From the NCBI GenBank assembly GCA_013289415.1, contig JABDAB010000005.1, positions 1-60,868 on the forward strand: a DNA stretch of 60,868 nucleotides, read 5' to 3'. The stretch's first letter is position 1. Each line of letters opens with the position of its first letter. Below are positions 45,262-54,269 of this stretch, one piece after another. The notes under the pieces were generated by a model. That model ran no database searches and was not told where the DNA came from. It saw only the letters and a program-made list of their open reading frames with translations. The translations under genes were made by a program, and so were the position numbers. The stretch comes from Gammaproteobacteria bacterium (GTDB lineage: Bacteria; Pseudomonadota; Gammaproteobacteria; Legionellales; Legionellaceae).

Positions 45262-45326
45262 GATATAAAAAAACCCGCGCGATTTGAGCTTTTGACCTTA
45301 GTCAAGGGAAGCTTGGCGGGTGTGTT
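45262..45326 (-). ncRNA. abiF-like structured RNA upstream of the Abi_2 gene (copy A)
   Basis: On the minus strand, -10 TATAAT (45333-45338) is followed by a ~65-base unit. The outer stem is CCCGC/GCGGG, an inner stem is AGCTT/AAGCT, and a distal hairpin is TTGAC-taag-GTCAA. The unit ends in a T7 run as in an intrinsic terminator. A T-x-GCAC box stands 17 bases before the -10 in both copies. The second copy at 31528-31590 differs in paired positions so that pairing is kept. The Abi_2 start codon is 20 bases downstream. The gap 45327-45523 shows no gene. Confidence 0.75.
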
Positions 45327-45523
45327 GCTATTATTATAGCTAACAAGAAGCTATTGTGCTACAGACATTATTACAAATTACGGCGATTAGTTGCCATTTG
45401 TTATTATTGAAAGAATAAATCGACGATTTTTTACAATTTAACGACGAGATTAAATGATTTTGATACGAAAATGTGTCTTGCAGGAGGATGGACTATATTT
45501 ACACAGACAAACCGTTTATCAAA

Positions 45524-46687
45524 TTAAAACCAATCCATATTTGAGGCGTTATCACATGCTTCACTAAGCCGTTGAATTAAAAAATCCATCTTCTCCAGAG
45601 TTTCCATGGCTTCTGTATATGTGCCATCCTTTACCAAAGATAAAATTATTGGAAGTCGACTTTCTTGGATATACATACCAGCTGTTTCTCGAGAACCAGC
45701 CCATAATTTTGAAATAAAGCTTTCTATTATGGCAATAGCTTGATCATCTCGAAACTCAGAATTTTGCACAAATGAAAATTGAAATTTTTCTTTTTGTTTG
45801 GGTAGAAAAACGGGCACAGCTCCAATTGTCGAATGAAATTTAAATGCTTCTCCTTGTTTTCCAAAAGCACCGTGAGAAATGTAATTTCTTATTTGTTCTT
45901 TTATCAGACATAATTGATCATACAATGGCTTCAATTCATTCGTAATATCAAGAGCCGCTTTAAATTTCGATTGCCAATCCGCCAATGCTAATTTAGCGAC
46001 TTGTTTTCCTAAGTATAGATTTTCTTTAAAAATAGCTAAATGAATAAATATATGCTCTGTCCAACTAAAAAATGCGTCAATAGTTGATAAAGCCAACCAC
46101 TCTTTGTGGTTATTTAATCTATGCATAAGTGGAAAAATGGCATGCAGGGTAATATTTTTATCAATTTTTGTTTGAGCTATTTCTTTGATAATAGATTTGT
46201 ACTGATTTAAAAAAAAGTTATATCGCTCAAATAAAACCGCACTATGATTTTCAACATTTAAATCTGAGCTATCCATAGCAACGCCCGCCTGCCATGTAAA
46301 ATATGGTTTTATTTTTTTGGCTGCTTTATTAATTAAGGCCACTATTTTTTTTGCTTCGATCTCTTCGTTTTGTGCGTCGTAAGCGAATAATCCTAATCCC
46401 ATTTTTCTATATTCGATCAAAAATACCTTATTATTAAAGGCTATTGGTATAGACCAAGCAACTTTCTCGCTTCTACCGTAATCGTCAAAACCAAGTAAAT
46501 CTACAAGTAAAAAATAAACCAAATAATGCTCAGGCAGATTTCTCCCAGCATCTGTCCGTTTAATTTTAGAGAAAAAATCTTTTGGGGCAGGTGAATCATC
46601 ATTAGCGGGAAGAATTGGACTAATGGCTTTGTAGATATATGCCTTAAATTTTTCTAAATCTTGGGGGAAAGTGTATTTGGATGACAT
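45524..46687 (-). CDS. Putative HEPN-type protein of unknown family
   Basis: 387 residues, helical, with no signal or membrane segment. The motif IKEQIRNYISHGAFGKQG (~245-262) contains R-N-Y-I-S-H, the R-x4-H pattern of HEPN ribonucleases, in a suitable amphipathic helix context. The preceding helices (HKEWLALSTIDAFFSWTEHI) resemble HEPN-like bundles. The N-terminal half (LVDLLGFDDYGRSEKVAWSI, NKVFLIEYRKMGLGLFAYD) may be a separate domain, not recognised. It is the last gene before the tRNA attachment site, next to the Abi_2 gene; a defence role is inferred from the motif and neighbourhood only. Confidence 0.6.
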   Translation of the reverse strand: MSSKYTFPQDLEKFKAYIYKAISPILPANDDSPAPKDFFSKIKRTDAGRNLPEHYLVYFLLVDLLGFDDYGRSEKVAWSIPIAFNNKVFLIEYRKMGLGLFAYDAQNEEIEAKKIVALINKAAKKIKPYFTWQAGVAMDSSDLNVENHSAVLFERYNFFLNQYKSIIKEIAQTKIDKNITLHAIFPLMHRLNNHKEWLALSTIDAFFSWTEHIFIHLAIFKENLYLGKQVAKLALADWQSKFKAALDITNELKPLYDQLCLIKEQIRNYISHGAFGKQGEAFKFHSTIGAVPVFLPKQKEKFQFSFVQNSEFRDDQAIAIIESFISKLWAGSRETAGMYIQESRLPIILSLVKDGTYTEAMETLEKMDFLIQRLSEACDNASNMDWF

Positions 46688-46738
46688 TTTAAATGTCCAT
46701 TTAGCGAATAGCGGGGATATTCAATATTGTTGTTACTT

Positions 46739-46770
46739 GTTATTTCTAATTGCCCCACCAGTGCCCCATG
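46739..46770 (+). repeat. 32-bp inner end repeat with doubled TGCCCCA (right copy)
   Basis: Matches 35489-35520 at 30 of 32 bases in the same orientation, including TGCCCCACCAGTGCCCCATG. It lies 46 bases inside the right attachment core. Candidate integrase arm site. Confidence 0.6.
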
Positions 46771-46816
46771 AGAGCTTAGTGATGAGTGAGGTTTTAACTA
46801 GAAGCCATACTGAATA

Positions 46817-46892
46817 TGGCTCCCCGGGACGGGCTCGAACCGCCGACCTAATGATTAACAGTCATCCGCTCTACCGACTGAGCTACCGGGGA
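46817..46892 (-). tRNA. tRNA-Asn (anticodon GTT)
   Basis: 76 bases including an encoded CCA. The acceptor stem TCCCCGG pairs with CCGGGGA, the D-arm is GCTCAGTCGGTAGAGC, and the anticodon loop is CTGTTAA with GTT. The variable region is AGGTC and the T-arm is GGCGGTTCGAGCCCGTC. It is intact and serves as the integration target; its 3' 47 bases are duplicated at 35338-35384. uvrB is divergent, 106 bases away. Confidence 0.96.
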
Positions 46893-46998
46893 ATAGGCCG
46901 GAATGTTAAATGGATTCTGCTTGTTGGTCAAGTGCATAATGGATAAAATTTATATTTTTCTGCGTCAGCTCCATGTCAGATATGGTATAGTATATATT

Positions 46999-48990
46999 AT
47001 GAAGAATATATTCAAAATTAAATCAGATTTTAAACCGGCTGGTGATCAGCCTGGGGCCATTGCTTCGTTAATTCATGGTGTAGAGGCTGGCTTGGCTCGT
47101 CAGGTTTTGTTGGGCGTGACTGGATCGGGTAAAACGTATACCATCGCGCAGGTTATTCAGGCAGTGAAAAAGCCTACTTTGATTATGGCTCCTAATAAAA
47201 CTCTGGCGGCGCAGTTGTATGGTGAGTTCAAGACGTTTTTTCCGGATAATGCCGTTGAGTATTTTGTTTCTTATTATGATTATTACCAGCCTGAGGCTTA
47301 TGTTCCGGCTTCTGACACGTTTATTGAAAAAGATTCCTCCATTAATGAACATATCGAGCAAATGCGATTGTCAGCTACCAAGGCGTTAATTGAGCGCAAG
47401 GATGCGATTATTGTTGCAACGGTGTCGGCAATTTATGGCTTGGGTGATCCGGATTCTTATTTGCGGATGGTATTGCACGTGTCTCGTGGTGAACGGTGTG
47501 ATCAGCGTAAAATTTTACAGCGTCTGGCGGAAATGCAGTATGCGCGCAGCACGCAGGGTTTGGCGCGTGGTCAGTTTCGTGTCAATGGTGACATCATCGA
47601 TATTTTTCCTGCCGATGAAGAAAAAAATGCTACTCGCATTGAATTATTTGATGATGAAGTGGTCAATATTGCCTGTTTCGATCCGTTAACGGGTGAGGTG
47701 TTACAACGTCTTCCTCGGGTGACGATTTTTCCGAAAACGCATTATGTAACACCCCGCGAGCGCATTTTACAAACCATTGACTGGGTTAAAGAAGAATTAA
47801 AGGAACGGGTGGCTGAGTTTGAGTCGCAAAATAAACTGGTGGAGGCGCAACGTTTGTATCAACGCACCTGTTTTGATATTGAAATGATGCTGGAGCTGGG
47901 ATTTTGCTCTGGAATTGAAAATTATTCTCGTTATTTGTCTGGACGTAATGCCGGTGATGCACCACCGACTTTGTTTGATTATCTACCATCAGATGCCTTG
48001 TTAATTATTGATGAATCCCATGTGACAGTGCCGCAAATCGGTGGGATGTATCGTGGTGATCGGTCGCGCAAGGAAACGCTAGTCAATTATGGTTTCAGGC
48101 TGCCCTCAGCGCTGGATAATCGCCCCATGCGCTTTGAAGAATTTACCGAACGTTCACCGCAAACTATTTATGTATCAGCGACTCCGGGTGCTTATGAGCA
48201 GGAACATGCAGATAATACTGCCGAACAGGTGGTGCGTCCTACGGGCTTGATTGATCCGCCGGTAATCATTCGTCCTGTAACCAATCAAGTCGATGATTTG
48301 CTATCTGAGATTCGTCTGGTTTCAGCCAAGGGGGAACGAATTTTGGTGACCACCCTGACCAAACGCATGGCGGAAGATTTAACCGACTATTTACGTGAGC
48401 AAGGGATCAAGGTACGTTATTTGCATGCTGATATCGATACAGTAGAGCGGGTGGAAATCATTCGTGACTTACGCTTGGGCGAATTTGATGTGTTGGTGGG
48501 CATTAACCTGTTGCGTGAAGGGCTGGATATGCCGGAAGTGTCTTTAGTGGCCATTCTCGATGCCGATAAGGAAGGGTTTTTACGTTCTGAACGTTCATTG
48601 ATTCAAACTATTGGTCGAGCTGCGCGTCATATTAATGGACGTGCCATTTTTTATGCCGACAAAATCACCGGTTCCATGCAACGCGCGCTGGATGAAACGC
48701 AACGTCGACGCGATCTACAAACAGCATTTAATTTAAAACACGGGATTACACCAGAAGGCATTATCAAGTCGGTCGAAGATATTATGGAAGGCGCACATTT
48801 TGGCACTCGAAAAAGCAAGGTTGCCGAGAAAAAAGCGGCCTATGTTATTTTGTCTACAGATGAATTGGTTAAACGAATTAGTATGCTGGAAAAACAAATG
48901 TATGCACATGCAAAAAACATGGAGTTTGAGCAGGCGGCACTGGTTCGTGATGAGGTGCTGGAACTACAAGGACAACTGGATCGAGCCTGA
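46999..48990 (+). CDS. uvrB: Excinuclease ABC subunit B
   Basis: 663 residues from the ATG at 46999 ([20 protein letters not shown]); a start at 46903 would add 32 unrelated residues overlapping the tRNA promoter area. It is the damage-verification helicase of nucleotide excision repair. It has Walker [15 protein letters not shown] (~residue 39), the beta-hairpin region [13 protein letters not shown]...[13 protein letters not shown], helicase motifs [43 protein letters not shown], and QTIGRAARH. It ends with the C-terminal UVR domain ([21 protein letters not shown]). No clear Shine-Dalgarno sequence precedes the ATG. Confidence 0.97.
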   Translation: MKNIFKIKSDFKPAGDQPGAIASLIHGVEAGLARQVLLGVTGSGKTYTIAQVIQAVKKPTLIMAPNKTLAAQLYGEFKTFFPDNAVEYFVSYYDYYQPEAYVPASDTFIEKDSSINEHIEQMRLSATKALIERKDAIIVATVSAIYGLGDPDSYLRMVLHVSRGERCDQRKILQRLAEMQYARSTQGLARGQFRVNGDIIDIFPADEEKNATRIELFDDEVVNIACFDPLTGEVLQRLPRVTIFPKTHYVTPRERILQTIDWVKEELKERVAEFESQNKLVEAQRLYQRTCFDIEMMLELGFCSGIENYSRYLSGRNAGDAPPTLFDYLPSDALLIIDESHVTVPQIGGMYRGDRSRKETLVNYGFRLPSALDNRPMRFEEFTERSPQTIYVSATPGAYEQEHADNTAEQVVRPTGLIDPPVIIRPVTNQVDDLLSEIRLVSAKGERILVTTLTKRMAEDLTDYLREQGIKVRYLHADIDTVERVEIIRDLRLGEFDVLVGINLLREGLDMPEVSLVAILDADKEGFLRSERSLIQTIGRAARHINGRAIFYADKITGSMQRALDETQRRRDLQTAFNLKHGITPEGIIKSVEDIMEGAHFGTRKSKVAEKKAAYVILSTDELVKRISMLEKQMYAHAKNMEFEQAALVRDEVLELQGQLDRA

Positions 48991-48995
48991 TAATA

Positions 48996-49192
48996 GTTAC
49001 CTAAAAACGTAACTGCTCGTAGGGTGATATTGACGCTCGGAGAACGGTCAGATTTGAGTGCAGGTTGAACGAAAACGGTTTCGAAAAAGCGCAGCATACA
49101 TAGGTATGTGAGCATTTTTCGAAATCGTTTTCGTTCAAGATGCGCCAAATATGGCCGTTCCTTGCTACGGAGCGAGTAGTTACCTAAAAACA
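48996..49192. repeat. About 200-bp palindromic repeat element downstream of uvrB
   Basis: A nested palindrome. The inner arms TTGAACGAAAACGGTTTCGA...GCATAC and GTATG...TCGAAATCGTTTTCGTTCAA (49065-49140) form a stem of about 35 bp around TAGG. The outer flanks are also imperfect inverted repeats (TAACTGCTCG...GAACGGTCA against TGGCCGTTC...CGAGTAGTTA). Short direct repeats AGTTACCTAAAAAC stand at both ends (48997 and 49179). It looks like a MITE-like or REP-type element and may also serve as bidirectional terminator. It fills the gap between uvrB and the next gene. Confidence 0.65.
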
Positions 49193-49221
49193 TTGGTTTT
49201 AATCACATGGAGTGCCTGAAT

Positions 49222-49605
49222 ATGCCGTCATTTGTTGATTGGAGGCTTTCTTTATTTAACCGCAAAAATACGCCCTGTGCAGTCTTGCAAGGGGGCGTTT
49301 TCTTTGGGATGTTTATTGCGGCGTCCCAGGCGCTGATAGATCCTAAGGCTGGTTTTTTGGAAATATCACATGCATTAACTACGCTCACCCTTACGTATGG
49401 GGCTTTAGGCGAAAATCCTTATCTTTGGAGTGCGTTATTGTCTCTGCTTATTGGCGCAAAAAATCGGAGTCCAGGTACTCCATTAACATTGCCAAAAGAA
49501 CTTACTTTGGGTATCTCAGTACTTGCCATACTCGGTCTTCTTAAACCTTGGGTTACACGCTTAAATGAAGATGAGGTTACCATTAGCCCGAAGAGTGCTC
49601 GATAA
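49222..49605 (+). CDS. Small integral membrane protein, unknown
   Basis: 127 residues from the ATG at 49222, which has GGAG 9 bases upstream; an alternative ATG at 49207 is worse placed. Three hydrophobic segments are visible: VLQGGVFFGMFIAASQALI (~22-40), a middle ALTTLTLTYGALGENPYLWSALLSLLI, and LTLGISVLAILGLLKPWV (~93-110). No family recognised. The last 23 bases overlap the convergent ubiI gene. Confidence 0.65.
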   Translation: MPSFVDWRLSLFNRKNTPCAVLQGGVFFGMFIAASQALIDPKAGFLEISHALTTLTLTYGALGENPYLWSALLSLLIGAKNRSPGTPLTLPKELTLGISVLAILGLLKPWVTRLNEDEVTISPKSAR

Positions 49606-50740
49606 ATAATCGTTTTAGTGGCGATAAGTTATTGCATGCACTAAGCCCCAGTCCTCGCAAAAAAGTGACGGGGAGTAGTGGATTGGCAAAAATTGTTTTT
49701 AAACCACCCATTAGCGCGATGGTTTGCCATACTGCATATTTGCGTTCGCGCTGATATGCGCCGAGTATTTTATTAGACCACGCGTGTTTTTTCTGGGCGT
49801 CCAGATGGGTTAACCAACAGGTGAGATCAGCGAGGCCGACATTCAGGCCCAGTCCTGCCAGAGGATGGATGGTGTGAGCAGCATCGCCCATGAGTAGCCA
49901 GTTTGAGCCGCTGTATTGTTTTGCATGGCGCATGGTTAGAGGGAACTGGTGACGTATTCCAAGTACTTCGCACGGGCCCAATCTGGTTGTAAACGCGCTG
50001 GTTAGCTGATGTGAGAACTCAGCATCAGACAGGCTCATTAAGTGTTGAGCGTGCGTCGTTGAGGTGGACCAGACTATGGAGCATTGGTGCGGATTAATTA
50101 GAGGCAAAAAGGCCAGAGGGCCGTTTGGATTAAATACTTGCCAAGCTGTGCTTTCATGTGGTTTTTCGGTGCTTACAGTCGCGACAATTGCATTTTGATG
50201 ATAGGGCCAACTGGTGATTGATACACCTAATAATCGGCGGGTTGTCGATGCGGCGCCATCGGCTACAATCAATAATCTGGCAAGCCACGTTTGTGACTCG
50301 GCTTGCAGATTGATACCGCTGTCGTTTGAATGCACCGCGCTAATTCGGCTGTGAGGGAAAAATTCAATACCGAGTTGTGTTGCATGTTGCAATGCTGCCT
50401 GTTTGATGATGGATTCTTCGACTATTACGCCTAGTTTATTCGTGCCAATCATTCGCGCGTCAAAATCGATGTACGCACCGTTTGCAGCATCCCAGACGTG
50501 CATATGAGAATAAGGTGATATGCGAGATTTATCCACCTTCTGCCATATATCAAGATCATTTAACAGGCGTTGAGAGGCCTGATTGAGTGCATAGACACGC
50601 GGATCAGCAGCACTGGTGTCTACCGTTAGTGAACCTGCATCCACGATTGCCACGGAAAATCCTCGTTGGCGCATGGCAATGGCAGCACTTAGGCCGATGA
50701 TTCCGCCGCCGGCTACAATGATGTCGAATTGTGGGTTCAT
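49583..50740 (-). CDS. ubiI: FAD-dependent ubiquinone hydroxylase, UbiI/VisC type
   Basis: 385 residues. It belongs to the UbiH/UbiF/VisC/COQ6 monooxygenase family. It has the dinucleotide-binding VAGGGIIGLSAAIAMRQRG (residue ~9), the internal LLIVADGAASTTR, and the second FAD motif LLMGDAAHTIHPLAGLGLNVGLAD (~285). Position last in ygfB-pepP-ubiH-x matches visC/ubiI of E. coli, which hydroxylates ring position C5 in ubiquinone synthesis; the exact carbon cannot be told from sequence. Its ATG follows the ubiH stop directly. Confidence 0.88.
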   Translation of the reverse strand: MNPQFDIIVAGGGIIGLSAAIAMRQRGFSVAIVDAGSLTVDTSAADPRVYALNQASQRLLNDLDIWQKVDKSRISPYSHMHVWDAANGAYIDFDARMIGTNKLGVIVEESIIKQAALQHATQLGIEFFPHSRISAVHSNDSGINLQAESQTWLARLLIVADGAASTTRRLLGVSITSWPYHQNAIVATVSTEKPHESTAWQVFNPNGPLAFLPLINPHQCSIVWSTSTTHAQHLMSLSDAEFSHQLTSAFTTRLGPCEVLGIRHQFPLTMRHAKQYSGSNWLLMGDAAHTIHPLAGLGLNVGLADLTCWLTHLDAQKKHAWSNKILGAYQRERKYAVWQTIALMGGLKTIFANPLLPVTFLRGLGLSACNNLSPLKRLFIEHSSG

Positions 50741-51946
50741 TCAAAATTCCTGGTGATGTGATTGTAATGCGATTCCACACACCAAATCGGGTGTAATCCC
50801 TGCATAACCCCGAGCATATCTTGCCAGTAAATTTTTTAACATGGGGATATTATCCACCGCAATCATGCCAGCAGATCGTACTAGTGCCATGCCGGGCAGA
50901 TGACTGGTGAACAGGTCAACCAAACCATTGGTGAACCGGGTGATTGCTGTTTGATCATGACGGCGTGATTGCTGATAAGTTTGCAGCATTTCGGGCCCTA
51001 ATCCCTCACGAACAAGGCACTGGGCCAGCATTGCAACGTCGCGCAGGCCAAGATTAAATCCCTGTCCAGCTACCGGATGCAGGGTATGGGCGGCATTGCC
51101 AACAAAAACAACTTTTCCTGATACCTGCTCTGGCATCAACACTTGCTGTAGCGGGTAAATCACGCGTTGGCCTGCGCGGGTGAAACGTCCCAGCCGGTAA
51201 CCAAATGCGTGTTGTAAATGATTTAAAAACCCACTGTCGGGCATGGCCATGACACGTTCGGCGTCCTTTGGTGGCATGGCCCACACTAGCGATGAACGCA
51301 GACCTGTCAGAGGTAACAGAGCCAGAGGACCTGTTGACGTGAAACGTTCGTAGGCACATTGTTGATGCGCACGTGCCAAGCCAATATTCGCAACGATGGC
51401 GTGCTGGGCGTAATCCTTAATTTGAGTTTTGAGACCACACAGTGTGCGCACGGAAGAATTAGTGCCATCGGCTGCGACTATCAAACGCGCCTGCACGGTT
51501 GTATTGCCGGTTGGACTGGTGATTGTTGCGGTACCGGTGGTTGCATTAACCGCGGTCAGCCAGGCGGGTGCCATGATGTGTTTTTGATCCAGTAATTGAT
51601 ATAAAGCACGGTCAATATGATGCATTTCTACAACATAGCCGAGTGGATTCTGCACATCACCAAACAAACGTGCACTGCCGAAGTGGTGCTGTTCAGATAC
51701 GTGGATGGTATCAATTGCCGCAGCCGATTCCCGCAATAATGGCCAGACATTAAGCATCTGCAAGATGGACATGCTCGCGGGTGATATGGCTAGGCTGCGC
51801 ATATCAAAATGGGCATTCGCATGATCTGAATGGGGTTTTGTTTCGACTAGCAAGGTGCTAAAGCCTGCATCAGCAAGTGCTAGCATCAAGGCGGCTCCCG
51901 TTAAGCCACCCCCGACAATGAGAATATCAATTTCACGATCAACCAC
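50741..51946 (-). CDS. ubiH: FAD-dependent ubiquinone hydroxylase UbiH
   Basis: 401 residues, GTG start at 51946 inside the end of pepP (8-base overlap). The FAD motifs are ILIVGGGLTGAALMLALADAG (~8), RLIVAADGTNSSVR (~155) and VVFVGNAAHTLHPVAGQGFNLGLRD (~275), in which the usual GDA is GNA, as is common in UbiH. It is the paralogue of the next gene. Hydroxylates the octaprenyl-phenol ring of the ubiquinone precursor. Confidence 0.92.
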   Translation of the reverse strand: MVDREIDILIVGGGLTGAALMLALADAGFSTLLVETKPHSDHANAHFDMRSLAISPASMSILQMLNVWPLLRESAAAIDTIHVSEQHHFGSARLFGDVQNPLGYVVEMHHIDRALYQLLDQKHIMAPAWLTAVNATTGTATITSPTGNTTVQARLIVAADGTNSSVRTLCGLKTQIKDYAQHAIVANIGLARAHQQCAYERFTSTGPLALLPLTGLRSSLVWAMPPKDAERVMAMPDSGFLNHLQHAFGYRLGRFTRAGQRVIYPLQQVLMPEQVSGKVVFVGNAAHTLHPVAGQGFNLGLRDVAMLAQCLVREGLGPEMLQTYQQSRRHDQTAITRFTNGLVDLFTSHLPGMALVRSAGMIAVDNIPMLKNLLARYARGYAGITPDLVCGIALQSHHQEF

Positions 51947-53240
51947 GCACCAAGGCCTCTAAATCATCAACAGTTACTGCAAGGGCGGCCGTTAAATTCT
52001 CATGGCCATCGTGCGTGACATGAATATCGTCTTCAATCCGCACTCCGATATTCCACCAGCGTTCATCCACATTCGATCCTGGGCTGATATACAATCCAGG
52101 TTCAACGGTTAACACCATCCCAGGCTCTAGATCGCGCCATTTTCCATCGGTTTTATAACGACCGCAGTCATGGACATCAAGGCCCAACCAGTGACCCGAA
52201 TTGTGCATATAAAAGGGTTTATAGGCATCGCCGGCGATTAATTCATCGACATGGCCATGCAGCAACCCCAGCTCAACCAATCCATCCGTCAAAATACGCA
52301 CTATCGTGCGTTGAACGTCGTCCCAAGGACAACCTGGTCGCACACAGGCGATTCCAGCTTGCTGCGCCCGCAATACGAGTTCATAAATCGCGCGCTGTTC
52401 TGCGCTGAAGCGCCCATTAACTGGAAATGTGCGAGTGACATCTGCAGCATAATTTTCAAACTCAGCACCGGCATCAATCAAAACCAAATCACCTGGACGT
52501 AGCGGTTGGTTATTGTCTGTGTAATGTAAAATGCAGGCGTTGGCTCCTCCTGCAACGATTGAATCATATGCAACACTGCGACAGCCCTGACGGGTGAATT
52601 CATGTATTATTTCCGCTTCCAGTTGATATTCATAGGTTGCTCGCAGGCATGTTTGCATGGCGCGCTGGTGAGCCGTAACGGTGATGTGCCCGGCCTGTTG
52701 CATCAATGCAATTTCTGCCTCACTTTTAAATAACCGCATTTCACCCAAGAGTGGCGCAAGATCACAAAAGGCTTCAGGTGCTTTCACGCCGCGGCGCGCT
52801 TGCCCTTGTACTATTTTCCATGCCTGTTGGATACTCGACTCCCATGCGGGATGTCGACCCATCGAATAATAAATCGCTTGTTTGTCTGCCAGTAATTCAG
52901 GTAAACGAGTATCCAGACTAGTCACCGGATATGCGGCGTCAACACCCAGTATGCTACACGCGTCCGTCTGTCCCAGTCGCTTGCCAGTCCACTGTTCTTC
53001 GGCTGGATTATTCGGGCGATTAAATAATAAACTGGTGGATTCAGCGCCTGAAGTAATCAGTAACAAAGCATCTGGCTCATTAAAACCCGTCAAATAATAA
53101 AAATCGCTGTCCTGTCGAAAACGATAATGTGCATCGCCATTGCGCAGAACCTCGCTGGCCGCTGGAATCACAGCAATACAGCCTGACGGTAATCGCATGG
53201 CCAAAGCACGGCGTCGGGTTTGATAGTCATGTGTAACCAT
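51939..53240 (-). CDS. pepP: Xaa-Pro aminopeptidase PepP
   Basis: 433 residues from the ATG at 53240 (MVTHDYQTRRRALAMRLP), preceded by AAGGAC; a start at 53264 would extend toward ygfB without support. The creatinase-type N-domain includes RFRQDSDFYYLTGFNEPDA. The pita-bread domain has all five metal ligands: D and D in LIDAGAEFENYAADVTRTFP, H in HNSGHWLGLDVHD, E in LTVEPGLYI and E in GVRIEDDI. It removes N-terminal residues before proline. The cluster position is identical to gammaproteobacterial ygfB-pepP-ubiH. Confidence 0.95.
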   Translation of the reverse strand: MVTHDYQTRRRALAMRLPSGCIAVIPAASEVLRNGDAHYRFRQDSDFYYLTGFNEPDALLLITSGAESTSLLFNRPNNPAEEQWTGKRLGQTDACSILGVDAAYPVTSLDTRLPELLADKQAIYYSMGRHPAWESSIQQAWKIVQGQARRGVKAPEAFCDLAPLLGEMRLFKSEAEIALMQQAGHITVTAHQRAMQTCLRATYEYQLEAEIIHEFTRQGCRSVAYDSIVAGGANACILHYTDNNQPLRPGDLVLIDAGAEFENYAADVTRTFPVNGRFSAEQRAIYELVLRAQQAGIACVRPGCPWDDVQRTIVRILTDGLVELGLLHGHVDELIAGDAYKPFYMHNSGHWLGLDVHDCGRYKTDGKWRDLEPGMVLTVEPGLYISPGSNVDERWWNIGVRIEDDIHVTHDGHENLTAALAVTVDDLEALVRG

Positions 53241-53267
53241 TAAGGTGTCCTTATTATTCCCCAAGAA

Positions 53268-53849
53268 TTAATGCGCGGTTTCACCATCATCCTGATTGGG
53301 GCGATTGGTCTGCAAATCACTGTGAATGTGCAGCACAGCCATTCGTGTGTATTCAGTAATTTCTGTCAGTGCACGCTCGTCCTCTTCTTCAATCTGTAAC
53401 GCTTGATAATCCATGTTTGAAAATTCGGTGATATGCAGCAGGGCATCTTGTGTATCATCGTCTTCCAGCTCGTTATAGTCAACGCCTGCCATTCGAATCC
53501 CTTGCGTAAAACCTTCGCACCAGTCACTGAATGACTGCGCTCGACGCTCCATGGACTCCTGCTCATCAACCAATAGGAGTTGAAATTCAAATCCAAGACC
53601 TTCAATCTGCTGCTGAGAGACTGTATACACTTCAAAGATTGCGAGAGTTGCAGGGCGTGTAGATGCATCATTCAAGTTGGGTATTAATGTGCGTAAATAC
53701 GCGATGCCTTCTCGAGCGGCTCCGCTGGCTAAATAACCACACATGATTCCGTGCAGCTCACTACCTGAAAAGGGCAAAGCAAGAATGGCTATTGAATCAA
53801 TAAATATTTGATAATCTGGAAGGTGTAGTGAGTCGTCGATATTGGGCAT
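53268..53849 (-). CDS. ygfB: UPF0149 family protein YgfB
   Basis: 193 residues. Features of the YgfB/YecA family are present: SGSELHGIMCGYLASG (~27-42), SFSDWCEGFTQGIRMAG (~107), and an acidic C-terminal region LQIEEEDERALTEITEYTRMAVL. First gene of the ygfB-pepP-ubiH-ubiI operon and divergent from zapA, with 116 bases between them for both promoters. The molecular role is not well defined. Confidence 0.92.
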   Translation of the reverse strand: MPNIDDSLHLPDYQIFIDSIAILALPFSGSELHGIMCGYLASGAAREGIAYLRTLIPNLNDASTRPATLAIFEVYTVSQQQIEGLGFEFQLLLVDEQESMERRAQSFSDWCEGFTQGIRMAGVDYNELEDDDTQDALLHITEFSNMDYQALQIEEEDERALTEITEYTRMAVLHIHSDLQTNRPNQDDGETAH

Positions 53850-53965
53850 AATAAACTCTTTTTTTAAAAAAATATCAAATTATGAGCGGACTCAGTATAT
53901 AATAGCTGCTTTGCTCAAACAAGCCGACGATATCTAGGCAACGCTACAATATTTTAGAGAAAACC

Positions 53966-54250
53966 ATGACGACAACTCAATTTTGTACCATTCGAATACA
54001 GAACAAATCTTATAAAATAAAATGCCCTGAAGCGGAAATGGAAAATCTACAGCTTGCGGCGGAAAAATTAACCTGTCAACTGCTCAAGACAAAGAATCTA
54101 TCCAAAAAAATGGATGATTATCAAGACCTGCTGATGGCGGCATTGCATGTCAGCCATGAATTGATTCTGTGTGAAAATCAGCAAGCCCAGCAGCGAGAAC
54201 AATTAGCGCAATTTATTAATACGTTGGAAAACGCGGTTGGGGTTGAATAA
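53966..54250 (+). CDS. zapA: Cell division protein ZapA
   Basis: 94 residues. ZapA pattern: an N-terminal beta strand (IRIQNKSYKIKCPEAEMENL), LQLAAEKLTCQL, a helix and a C-terminal coiled coil (AALHVSHELILCENQQAQQR). It cross-links FtsZ filaments in the division ring. Divergence from ygfB is the classical gammaproteobacterial order. In many relatives a 6S RNA gene follows zapA; only 78 bases remain before the next convergent gene and no such RNA is visible. Confidence 0.9.
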   Translation: MTTTQFCTIRIQNKSYKIKCPEAEMENLQLAAEKLTCQLLKTKNLSKKMDDYQDLLMAALHVSHELILCENQQAQQREQLAQFINTLENAVGVE

Positions 54251-54269
54251 AAACTGTAGGGGCTTGTAG

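Larger units (their letters stand above)
35338..46863. mobile_element. 11.5-kb integrative element in the tRNA-Asn gene
   Basis: The bounds are a 47-bp direct repeat (35338-35384 and 46817-46863) that equals the 3' part of the tRNA-Asn gene including CCA; the right copy is part of the intact tRNA. Inside are a tyrosine integrase (43024-44085), an excisionase-like protein (40969-41196), a replication initiator and primase-helicase (39628-40464, 37797-39626), an XRE regulator, small secreted or lipoprotein genes, and two HEPN-like cargo genes. No capsid, terminase, tail, relaxase or type IV secretion gene is present. It resembles a phage satellite or minimal integrative/replicating element more than a prophage or ICE. 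Confidence 0.85.
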
